NCBI GenBank assembly: GCA_963205465.1
Contig: CAUJKG010000258.1
Coordinates: 1-6,577 of the forward strand
From: Pseudomonadota bacterium
GTDB taxonomy: Bacteria > Pseudomonadota > Alphaproteobacteria > Rhizobiales > Xanthobacteraceae
Length of the DNA: 6,577 bases
Direction: 5' to 3'
Each line of letters starts with the position of its first letter. Positions within the stretch are counted from its first letter, which is position 1. Made by a program: the position numbers and the translations under genes. Under the pieces are notes generated by a model, which did not search any database, was not told the origin of the DNA, and saw nothing but the letters and a program-made list of their open reading frames with translations. Positions 1 to 5,676 of this stretch are shown piece by piece.

Positions 1-244
1 CGCGCTTCTTGTCGTAGTGATAGGCGCCGATCGGTTTATCGCACACCTTGCCGAGCAGGCCCGCCTCTTCCATCGCTTCGAGTGCGGCGAGGTTGTGCGG
101 CTCGACGCCCGCAATGGGCCAGCCTAACGGAATGATCCAGCGCCGCGTTTCCCGCGAGGTCACCAGCATGACTTCAAGCCCGCGCTTCTTGCTCTTCCGG
201 TAAGGAAGTGCCGCATATTGCTGGCTGCCGGATTTTCCACCCAT
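1..244 (-). CDS. Nudix hydrolase, DIPP-like (partial, C-terminus off the left edge)
   Basis: Only the first 81 codons are visible, read from an ATG at 244-242. The N-terminus (MGGKSGSQQYAALPYR) leads into VMLVTSRETRRWIIPLGWP at residues 25-43, the usual first strands of Nudix proteins related to diadenosine/diphosphoinositol polyphosphate phosphohydrolases. The Nudix helix follows at 55-63 (LEAMEEAGL). Its three metal-binding glutamates fit Glu56, Glu59 and Glu60, and the motif glycines are Gly41 and Gly62. The usual Arg of REUXEEXGU is Leu55, and the usual Lys before GWP is Leu40. Family members cleave nucleoside-diphosphate-linked compounds with Mg2+; the substrate here is unknown. The ATG overlaps the stop of the upstream phosphate transporter (TGATG), so translation is probably coupled. 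I infer a link to phosphate metabolism from this position. The family call is firm; activity and substrate are not. Confidence 0.85.
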   Translation of the reverse strand, partial: MGGKSGSQQYAALPYRKSKKRGLEVMLVTSRETRRWIIPLGWPIAGVEPHNLAALEAMEEAGLLGKVCDKPIGAYHYDKKR

Positions 245-1245
245 CAGAACAGCCCGCTCAAGAGATAGAACAGCGACGCAATGATCGCCGCCGCCGGCAG
301 CGTGATAATCCAGGCAACCACGATATTGCTGGCGACGTTCCAACGCACGGCGGAAACTTTACGCGCGGCGCCGACACCGACAATCGCTCCGGTGATGGTG
401 TGCGTCGTCGAAACCGGAATGCCGAGATAGGTCGCGGCAAACAGCGTGATCGCGCCGCCGGTTTCAGCGCAGCTTCCCTGCATCGGCGTCAGCCGCGTGA
501 TCTTCGAGCCCATGGTATGCACGATGCGCCAACCGCCCATCAGCGTGCCGAGCCCCATGAAGAACTGGCAACTGATAACGACCCAGAACGGCACGTAGAA
601 CTCGCTGCCGAGATGGCCGGAAGAAAACAGCAATACCGCGATGATGCCCATGGTCTTCTGCGCGTCGTTGCCGCCATGGCCGAGCGAATAGAGCGAAGCA
701 GAGAAGAACTGCACCGTGCGAAAGGTGCCGTCGACCGCGCGCGGCGTCGCCCGCACGAAGAGCCACGACACCAGAAGCACCAGCATCAGCGCAAGGAAAA
801 AGCCGGTCATGGGCGACAGCACGATCGCGGCCGCCGTCTTGATCAGGCCGTACCAGACGATCGCGGCACTGCCCGCCTTGGTGACGGCCGCACCGAGCAG
901 CCCGCCGATCAGCGCATGCGAGCTGCTCGAAGGAATGCCGGCCCACCAGGTCACGACATTCCAGGTGATCGCGCCCATGAGCGCGCCGAAAATCACGCGC
1001 GCGTCCACGATGCCTGCCGATACGATGCCGGTGCCGACGGTATTGGCGACATGCAGGCCGAAGAACAGGAAGGCGATGAAATTGAAAAAGGCCGCCCACA
1101 TCACCGCGTATTTCGGCCGCAGCACGCGGGTCGATACGATGGTGGCGATGGAATTGGCCGCATCGTGCAGGCCGTTCAGAAAGTCGAACAGCAGCGCGAT
1201 CGCGATCAACGCGATCAGGACATGCAGACTGATACTAATGTCCAT
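244..1245 (-). CDS. pit: Low-affinity inorganic phosphate transporter, PiT family
   Basis: This 333-residue inner-membrane protein belongs to the PiT/PHO4 family, which imports inorganic phosphate (as metal-phosphate in bacteria) driven by the proton gradient. It has about ten hydrophobic segments and the inverted-repeat signatures of the family: FDFLNGLHDAANS near residues 20-32 pairs with LGHGGNDAQKTMG at 188-200, and GIPSSSSH (103-110) pairs with GIPVSTTH (275-282). It lacks the long central cytoplasmic loop of E. coli PitA (about 500 residues) and matches the short rhizobial form. The ATG at 1245 lies 15 bp after the DUF47 stop. A GGGAA ribosome-binding sequence overlaps that stop, about 11 nt before the ATG. 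The stop overlaps the Nudix start. In S. meliloti the equivalent orfA-pit operon is the low-affinity system and is repressed by PhoB under phosphate starvation; similar control here is an inference. Confidence 0.95.
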   Translation of the reverse strand: MDISISLHVLIALIAIALLFDFLNGLHDAANSIATIVSTRVLRPKYAVMWAAFFNFIAFLFFGLHVANTVGTGIVSAGIVDARVIFGALMGAITWNVVTWWAGIPSSSSHALIGGLLGAAVTKAGSAAIVWYGLIKTAAAIVLSPMTGFFLALMLVLLVSWLFVRATPRAVDGTFRTVQFFSASLYSLGHGGNDAQKTMGIIAVLLFSSGHLGSEFYVPFWVVISCQFFMGLGTLMGGWRIVHTMGSKITRLTPMQGSCAETGGAITLFAATYLGIPVSTTHTITGAIVGVGAARKVSAVRWNVASNIVVAWIITLPAAAIIASLFYLLSGLF

Positions 1246-1260
1246 GACGCTACACGTTCC

Positions 1261-1917
1261 CTAGAGGTGATCGGTGACGAGCGCGCTGATTTCGTTGGCG
1301 ACGTCCTCGAAGCGGTCCATCACCTTCTCGAGGTGATCGTAAACCTCACCGCCGATGATGAAATCCATCGCATTGCCGTTGCGGTGCGCGAGAAACAGCG
1401 ACTTGCGCCCGGCATCGTGCAACTGGTCCGACTTCTCCTCGATCTCGATGATGCGCTCGGTCAGCCGGTGCAGCGCCGGGCTGTTCTTGCCGATCGACGA
1501 AAGCAACGGCATGGCGTCGCGGATCAGCTTGGCCGCGATCGGCGCCATGGCCGCCATCTGCTGCATCTGCGGGTCGAAACTCCTCACCTCATAAAGCGCG
1601 ATCAGCTTCGCGGTCTTGTTCATCTGGTCGATGGAATCGTCCATCGCCGTGGTCAGATCCTGAATGTCGGTCCGGTCGAACGGGGTGATGAAGGTACGGC
1701 GCACGGCGGTCAGCACCTGACGGGTCACCTCGTCCGCCTCGGCCTCGCGCTCGTAGATGACCTTGCAGTAGTGCTCGACTTTCTCGCCGCCCAGGAACAG
1801 CCCTTCGAGCGCCTCCGCGCCCGCAACCACCAACTCGGCATGCTGCGAGAAGAACTCGAAGAAGCGTTCTTCCTTGGGCATCAGGGCCTGAAACCAGCTC
1901 AACATGGGCTTACTCAT
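1261..1917 (-). CDS. DUF47 family PhoU-like phosphate transport regulator (OrfA-type)
   Basis: This 218-residue, soluble, all-helical protein matches the DUF47/PhoU-related family, found beside Pit transporters in many bacteria. Typical family segments are the N-terminal MPKEERFFEFF (13-23), the acidic YEREAEADEVTRQVL (55-69), TPFDRTDIQDLTTAMDDSID (78-97), and the C-terminal EVYDHLEKVMDRFEDVANEI (191-210). The regularly spaced Glu/Asp residues resemble the metal-cluster motifs of PhoU. Its likely role is to modulate the co-transcribed Pit transporter; the mechanism is not settled for the family. The length is normal. ATG at 1917 gives MSKPML; it has only a weak ribosome site (GCGAG directly before it), and an in-frame ATG at codon 5 is an alternative start. 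It is the first gene of the phosphate operon, 79 bp downstream of the oxidase gene, in a gap that holds a palindrome. Confidence 0.92.
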   Translation of the reverse strand: MSKPMLSWFQALMPKEERFFEFFSQHAELVVAGAEALEGLFLGGEKVEHYCKVIYEREAEADEVTRQVLTAVRRTFITPFDRTDIQDLTTAMDDSIDQMNKTAKLIALYEVRSFDPQMQQMAAMAPIAAKLIRDAMPLLSSIGKNSPALHRLTERIIEIEEKSDQLHDAGRKSLFLAHRNGNAMDFIIGGEVYDHLEKVMDRFEDVANEISALVTDHL

Positions 1918-1947
1918 CTCGCGGAGAATCGGTCAGCGCAGTTTACC

Positions 1948-1962
1948 GGATTGTGACAATCC
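1948..1962. promoter_or_regulatory. Perfect 7+1+7 inverted repeat upstream of the phosphate operon (candidate operator)
   Basis: GGATTGT-G-ACAATCC is a perfect palindrome around one central base. It lies 31 bp upstream of the DUF47 start, in the 79 bp gap after the oxidase stop. On the minus strand it is followed by GGTAAACTGCG with no T-run, so it is not an intrinsic terminator. A -10-like TAAACT (minus strand, 1945-1940) would place the palindrome in the spacer of a promoter with a poor -35. The TTGTCAC within it is an imperfect match to one half of a rhizobial Pho box (CTGTCAT), but a second half at the 11 bp period is weak. The operator role is inferred. Confidence 0.4.
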
Positions 1963-1996
1963 ACAGGACGAAACCGCGCTGCTGTGCCCAGAACTT

Positions 1997-3166
1997 CTAC
2001 GGAGCATCCGGGAAGCGGAACGCGCCGAGATCGATATGCGGCTCGCCGCAGGCCATCGCGGCCAGGGCCTCGCCGATGGCGGCGGAGTGTTTGAAACCGA
2101 GGCCCGAACAGGGCGACGCCACCAGCACATTGCGATGCGCGGGATGGCGGTCGATCACGAAACGGCTGTCGGGACGGCTGGTATAAAGGCAGACGTCCGC
2201 GCGGACGCAGGTCCGGTCGAGCCCGGGGAAATAAGGCTCCACATATTCGTCGTAGAGCGCGGCCGCTTCCGCCGCCGAAACCACGCGATCGACCCCCTCC
2301 GGCGTTACGGCGAAGTCGTATTGCTCGGTGGAAATCTTCACGCCCTCCTCCGGCGTCCCCAGCGCCGGAAAGCCGTAGGAAATCTGCGGCGCCGGCACCT
2401 GCCAGACAAAGACCGGAAAGCGGCCGGCCTGAAAATCGGAGAACCGCGCGGTTTCCTTCACGCCAAACCAGCACACGATCTGCCGCGTTACTTTCAGGCC
2501 GGGCATGAGCGCGGGATCGAGCAACTCGCCAAGCCATGGGCCGGCGCTGACGATCAGCATGCGAGCGGTATAAGTGCCGGTAGCCGTTTTCACGCGAACC
2601 GCGTCCCCCATGTCCGCGAACGACAAGGCGATTTCGTTCATGTGAAGTTCGGCGCCGTATTTTGATGCGAGCCCGAGCTGCGCCGTCACGCAGGCTTCCG
2701 GCCGCAGAAAGCCGCCGACGCGATCGAAATAGACTTCGTCGTCGTCCCGCACGTTGAACGCGGGACAGCGGGTGCGAAACGCTTTGCCGGACAGCAATTC
2801 GTAATCGATCCCTGCGGCTTTCGCCGCCGCGATCGTCACTTCCAGAAATTCCGCGTTGCCCGCTTTGGCGGCGCGCGTCTTGCCGGCGATTGCAGCAAAA
2901 CCGTTCTGCGTGAAGAGATCCGCGCCGGTTTCGCGTTCGATCTCGCGCCACAGCACGTTCGAACGCAGCGCGAGCGGCGAGTATTCGACACCCTCGCCGC
3001 AGGCAACGCGCGTGATCCGCGTTTCGCCATGCGTCGAGCCGAAGCAATGCGGCGGCGCGTGGCGATCGATGCCGAGCGCTTTTCTGCCGCGCTTGGCAAG
3101 CTGATAGAGCGCAGCCGAGCCCATGGCGCCGAGCCCGATCACGATGACATCGAAATTCGCGGTCAA
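1997..3166 (-). CDS. FAD-dependent amine oxidase, monomeric sarcosine oxidase / N-methyltryptophan oxidase family
   Basis: This 389-residue flavoenzyme should oxidise an N-methyl or secondary amino acid, releasing H2O2 and an aldehyde. The Rossmann FAD motif GLGAMG is at 11-16, with the ribose-binding acid in LGIDRH (31-36). STHGETRITRVACGEGVEY (44-62) matches the MSOX region containing the two active-site arginines (here Arg50 and Arg53). Cys326 in CLYTSRPDSRFVID is the expected covalent-flavin cysteine. Lys277 (GVKIS) fits the oxygen-activating lysine, and Lys359 (GLGFKHS) fits the substrate-carboxylate lysine. Two positions differ from MSOX: Glu281 stands where the substrate-site His269 is expected, and Leu356 where His345 is expected, so the substrate may be neither sarcosine nor N-methyltryptophan. 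The start is TTG at 3166; a stop lies four codons upstream and no ATG occurs before the FAD motif. GAAAG six bases upstream is a plausible ribosome site. No partner gene is evident. Confidence 0.88.
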   Translation of the reverse strand: MTANFDVIVIGLGAMGSAALYQLAKRGRKALGIDRHAPPHCFGSTHGETRITRVACGEGVEYSPLALRSNVLWREIERETGADLFTQNGFAAIAGKTRAAKAGNAEFLEVTIAAAKAAGIDYELLSGKAFRTRCPAFNVRDDDEVYFDRVGGFLRPEACVTAQLGLASKYGAELHMNEIALSFADMGDAVRVKTATGTYTARMLIVSAGPWLGELLDPALMPGLKVTRQIVCWFGVKETARFSDFQAGRFPVFVWQVPAPQISYGFPALGTPEEGVKISTEQYDFAVTPEGVDRVVSAAEAAALYDEYVEPYFPGLDRTCVRADVCLYTSRPDSRFVIDRHPAHRNVLVASPCSGLGFKHSAAIGEALAAMACGEPHIDLGAFRFPDAP

Positions 3167-3280
3167 GGAGTGCTTTCAATTCGCTTGCGCGCGACATTCG
3201 CGCTGCCGCTAAAATTGATGCTATCTTTGGCGAATGCAATCGGAATTTCTCCTGGCGCGCCCGGCCATCGAGGCGGCCTG
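3167..3280. promoter_or_regulatory. Divergent intergenic region, oxidase / VOC-hydrolase fusion
   Basis: The 114 bp between the oxidase TTG and the fusion-protein ATG must hold promoters for both directions. An AT-rich patch (3210-3230, TAAAATTGATGCTATCTTT) contains -10-like hexamers for the plus strand: TAAAAT at 3210-3215, with TTGCGC at 3185-3190 as a poor -35 across a 19 bp spacer, or TGCTATCTT at 3219-3227. On the minus strand, TTGCAT lies at 3234-3239, 17 bp from a weak AATTTT. No clear operator palindrome was seen. Exact promoter positions are not supported. Confidence 0.35.
3270..3273 (+). promoter_or_regulatory. Ribosome-binding site that sets the fusion-protein start
   Basis: GAGG ends seven bases before the ATG at 3281. 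The reading frame is open upstream to before 3029, inside the divergent oxidase gene, so this site and the onset of VOC homology decide the start. Confidence 0.6.
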
Positions 3281-4843
3281 ATGACCGCAGCGGAAACTTT
3301 TGCGACGGGCATTCATCACGTGACGCTGATGACGCGCCGCGTGCAGCAGAACGTGGACTTCTATCTCGGCTTTCTCGGCCTGCGTCTCGTGAAGCAGACC
3401 GGCGGCGGCGAAGACAGCGAGCAGCTCCACCTCTTTTATGGCGATCGGCTCGGCTCGCCGGGATCGCTGGTCAGCTTCCTGGTCTGGGAAGGCGGCGCGC
3501 AGGGCCGGATCGGCAATGGACAGGTCATCGAAATCGCGTTCGCGGTGCCGCAGGGCTCACTCGGCGAGTGGATGACCCGCGCGATCCGCGCAGGCGTGAA
3601 ATTCGAGGGGCCGCTAAAGGAGTTCGGCGAGCCGGTCCTGCGGCTCAAAGACCCGGACGGAATGATCGTCAAGCTGGTCGCATCTAATTTGCACGCGACG
3701 GCACCCTGGCAAACCGATCCTGCGGCAGTGCAAAGACTGCGCTCTGTCACGATCCTCACCGAAACCCCAGATGAGACTGCGGCATTCGTGAGACGGTTCG
3801 GCTATCGCGATGGCCCTCGTGAAGGCTCGGTGCTGCGGCTTTTGTCGGATACCGACGCCATCGACGTGCGCGACGGATCCGGCTTTGTCTCCGGCGCGCA
3901 GGGAACGGGGGTCGCGGATCACGTGGCCTTTCGTGCGCCGGATGTCGCGGCCGTGAAGCGCGCGGAAGCGGAGTTCTCGAAATTGAACTCCTCACCCACG
4001 AACTTTCACGACCGGAAATATTTCATCTCGCTCTACGTGCGCGAGCCCGGGGGAACACTGTTCGAGCTTGCGACCGACGGCCCCGGCTTCCTCGTGGACG
4101 AAACTGCGGAACGTCTTGGCGAGACGCTGTTTATCCCCGAAGGGGATCGATTCCGCGAAGAGGAACTGAAAATCATGCTCCCGCAATTCTCCCGTCCGGG
4201 CGAGCCGCGCACCGCGCATCGCGAACTGGCGTTCGCGCACCGCCTGCAGGCTGCGGCGCATCCGGACGGGCATACCATGGTCCTGCTTCACGGCACCGGC
4301 GGCAACGAGACCGACCTCATGCCGCTCGCGCGCCGCATTGCGCCGAACGCGACACTCCTCGGCGTGCGCGGCCGCGCGACCGACGAGGGCATCGCGCGCT
4401 GGTTCCGCCGCTTCGACGCAACCACCTTCGATCAGGCCGATATCCGCAAAGAGGCCGAGGCTTTCGCTGCCTTCATGGTGGAGGCGATTTCCAGCTACGG
4501 CCTCGACCAGTCCCGCCTCACCTTTCTGGGGTTCTCGAACGGCGCGAATTTCGCGGCCGCGGTGATGGGACTTTTTCCCGAGACGATCTCGCGTGCCATC
4601 CTGTTGCGGCCCATGCAGGTGCTCACGGCGTTGCCGAAGGCGGACCTCACCGAGAAGCACGTGCTCACGGTGACCGGCTCGCACGACCCTTTCGCCTTCG
4701 GCGCACCGCCGCTGGAAAAGTGGTTGCGGGCCTCCGGCGCCGAAGTGGAATCGAAGATCGTCCAGGCCGGCCACGAGCTGACGCAGGAAGATAGGAAGAT
4801 CGCGCACGAATGGTTCGAAGAGACTTCCGGACTCGCCGGTTGA
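3281..4843 (+). CDS. Fusion protein: VOC ring-cleaving dioxygenase (MhqO/PcpA type) + MhqD-type carboxylesterase
   Basis: The predicted 520-residue cytoplasmic protein has two enzymes in one chain. Residues 8-300 form two VOC modules of the MhqO/LinE/PcpA ring-cleaving dioxygenase family: GIHHVTL near 10-16, HLFYGDRLGSPG (50-61), LKDPDGMIVKLVA (122-134), then VADHVAF (211-217) and the family-typical REPGGTLFELATDGPGFLVDE (254-274). Compared with PcpA (His11, His227, Glu276), the Fe(II) ligands are His13, His214 and Glu262, all present. Residues about 315-520 are an alpha/beta hydrolase of the phospholipase/carboxylesterase (MhqD) type: LLHGTGGNETDL (335-346), nucleophile GFSNG with Ser419, Asp469 in GSHDP, and His498 in AGHEL. 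In Bacillus the same two activities are separate Mhq proteins that protect against quinones and hydroquinones. I infer ring cleavage coupled to ester/acyl hydrolysis, or quinone resistance. The substrate is unknown. A tail after the VOC part (about 301-320) acts as a short linker. Confidence 0.9.
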   Translation: MTAAETFATGIHHVTLMTRRVQQNVDFYLGFLGLRLVKQTGGGEDSEQLHLFYGDRLGSPGSLVSFLVWEGGAQGRIGNGQVIEIAFAVPQGSLGEWMTRAIRAGVKFEGPLKEFGEPVLRLKDPDGMIVKLVASNLHATAPWQTDPAAVQRLRSVTILTETPDETAAFVRRFGYRDGPREGSVLRLLSDTDAIDVRDGSGFVSGAQGTGVADHVAFRAPDVAAVKRAEAEFSKLNSSPTNFHDRKYFISLYVREPGGTLFELATDGPGFLVDETAERLGETLFIPEGDRFREEELKIMLPQFSRPGEPRTAHRELAFAHRLQAAAHPDGHTMVLLHGTGGNETDLMPLARRIAPNATLLGVRGRATDEGIARWFRRFDATTFDQADIRKEAEAFAAFMVEAISSYGLDQSRLTFLGFSNGANFAAAVMGLFPETISRAILLRPMQVLTALPKADLTEKHVLTVTGSHDPFAFGAPPLEKWLRASGAEVESKIVQAGHELTQEDRKIAHEWFEETSGLAG

Positions 4844-4922
4844 TCCAGCAGACAGAGCGTCACGCGACGCATAGCTGCTCCCGGCCACAGCAATCGGGCC
4901 ATCGGTATCTTCATTTTCGACA

Positions 4923-4940
4923 GCGAGCGTTTCCGCTCGC
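4923..4940. other. Hairpin 1 (7 bp stem, 4 nt loop) after the fusion gene
   Basis: GCGAGCG-TTTC-CGCTCGC is a perfect stem-loop starting 79 bases after the fusion-gene stop. It has no T-run on either side, so it is not a standard intrinsic terminator, though it could stabilise the mRNA 3' end or support factor-dependent termination. Confidence 0.5.
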
Positions 4941-4944
4941 ATGA

Positions 4945-4967
4945 TCCGCGCGAAAACTTGGCGCGGA
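4945..4967. other. Hairpin 2 (7 bp stem, 9 nt loop)
   Basis: TCCGCGC and GCGCGGA pair perfectly across GAAAACTTG. It begins four bases after hairpin 1 and is followed by AATAATGTCTG, with no T-run. Two G+C-rich hairpins in tandem could act together as a transcript end or a 5' leader element for the downstream receiver gene; the sequence does not decide between these. Confidence 0.45.
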
Positions 4968-5000
4968 ATAATGTCTGAAAACATTGCTGCAGCTATTCGA

Positions 5001-5038
5001 AATTCGGCAGCGAAACCATTTTCGCAATAACCGAAATT
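5001..5038. other. Hairpin 3, nested imperfect stem upstream of the receiver gene
   Basis: An inner stem GCGAAA/TTTCGC (5010-5015 with 5020-5025) closes a CCAT loop. An outer stem pairs AATTCGG (5001-5007) with CCG-A-AATT (5031-5038, one bulged A). It ends 47 bases before the chosen start of the receiver gene, so it may lie in its promoter or leader. The rest of the 242 bp gap (4844-5085) shows no gene or clear promoter to me. Confidence 0.4.
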
Positions 5039-5085
5039 AATCTTCGGCACCTATCGTCGGCGTGGCTCTCTTCTGTCGCGTATTC

Positions 5086-5676
5086 ATGCAAAAGACGACG
5101 ATCAATCTGCGGGATCATACCATTCTGGTGGCTGATGCGAGTTATCACTTCCGCCGGATCGTGCATGGCGTGCTGCGCGGCTTCGGCACCAAGTCGGTGA
5201 TCGAAGCCGATCATATGGGGCCGCTGCTCACGGTGCTGGACCAGCAGCGCGTCGATCTGCTCCTGTGCGATGCGCATCTGCCGCCTCACGACGGCTTCGA
5301 AGCGACACTGAAAATCCGCCGCAGCGAACACTCCTTCTTTCGCACCATCCCGATCCTGCTCATGACCGGCGACACCCGGGAATCGCAAATCCGCAAAGCG
5401 CGCGACAGCGGCGCGAATATGGTGATCGCCAAGCCGATCGCGCCGCGCCTGCTCTATGATCATCTTACCTGGATCGCTTTTCACAGCAGACCCTTCGTGG
5501 ACGCGCCGAATTACTTCGGCCCCGACCGCCGCTTCAAAATCGAAGGATATCCGAACGGGGCCGGCCGCCGCAGCACCGATAAACCGCTCGAAATCGCGCA
5601 TGAGGAAGGGCCTGCACTCGAGCAGAACGAAATCGACAGTCTGTTCAACGCAGCGCGCATAGGATTGAGTCAATGA
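5086..5676 (+). CDS. Stand-alone response regulator receiver (CheY-like) protein
   Basis: The 196-residue protein has one REC domain (about 11-135) and no DNA-binding output domain. TILVADASYHFRRIV (12-26) is the first strand; Asp17 can bind metal, but the second acidic residue usual in this pair is Ala18. The phosphoacceptor is Asp62 in LLLCDAHLPPHDG. Switch Thr94 (LLMTGD) and Lys117 (VIAKPI) are present, so phosphorylation remains likely. After the domain come SRPFVDAPNYFGPDRR (134-149), typical of alphaproteobacterial stand-alone receivers, and a C-terminal EQNEIDSLFNAARIG (179-193), which resembles the EIDALL segment at the N-terminus of FliM. The start is uncertain: ATG at 5086 gives MQKTT, and an in-frame GTG at 5062 adds eight residues; neither has a clear ribosome site. 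Its stop overlaps the next start (ATGA), so the two proteins probably act together in phosphosignalling. Confidence 0.88.
   Translation: MQKTTINLRDHTILVADASYHFRRIVHGVLRGFGTKSVIEADHMGPLLTVLDQQRVDLLLCDAHLPPHDGFEATLKIRRSEHSFFRTIPILLMTGDTRESQIRKARDSGANMVIAKPIAPRLLYDHLTWIAFHSRPFVDAPNYFGPDRRFKIEGYPNGAGRRSTDKPLEIAHEEGPALEQNEIDSLFNAARIGLSQ
5661..5664 (+). promoter_or_regulatory. Ribosome-binding site of the Hpt-like gene inside the receiver gene
   Basis: AGGA lies eight bases before the ATG at 5673, within the last codons of the receiver gene. It supports the ATGA-overlapping start rather than a later one. Confidence 0.55.

Noticed and set aside
208..1956. A 582-codon plus-strand open frame opposite the Pit and DUF47 genes
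   Set aside because: It is rich in Arg, His, Asp and Gln with no recognisable domain and runs antisense across two clear family members. It is a GC-driven shadow frame.
1948..1970. A full PhoB box upstream of the DUF47 gene
   Set aside because: Only one half (TTGTCAC) is a fair match to CTGTCAT; the second half at the 11 bp period matches about four of seven bases.
1914..3239. A 441-codon minus-strand frame over the oxidase gene
   Set aside because: Arg-rich low-complexity composition and no domain; the other minus-strand frame has the FAD motif, the flavin cysteine and family-wide similarity.
3029..3280. An N-terminal extension of 84 residues on the fusion protein
   Set aside because: It overlaps the divergent oxidase gene, has Arg-rich composition, and the GAGG ribosome site and VOC homology both point to the ATG at 3281.
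4923..4967. The tandem hairpins as an intrinsic terminator of the fusion gene
   Set aside because: Neither stem is followed by a run of T on the plus or minus strand, so a Rho-independent terminator is not supported.
3992..5050. A 352-codon minus-strand frame opposite the carboxylesterase half of the fusion
   Set aside because: Antisense to intact catalytic motifs and without any recognisable domain. The part beyond 4843 is only the intergenic region.
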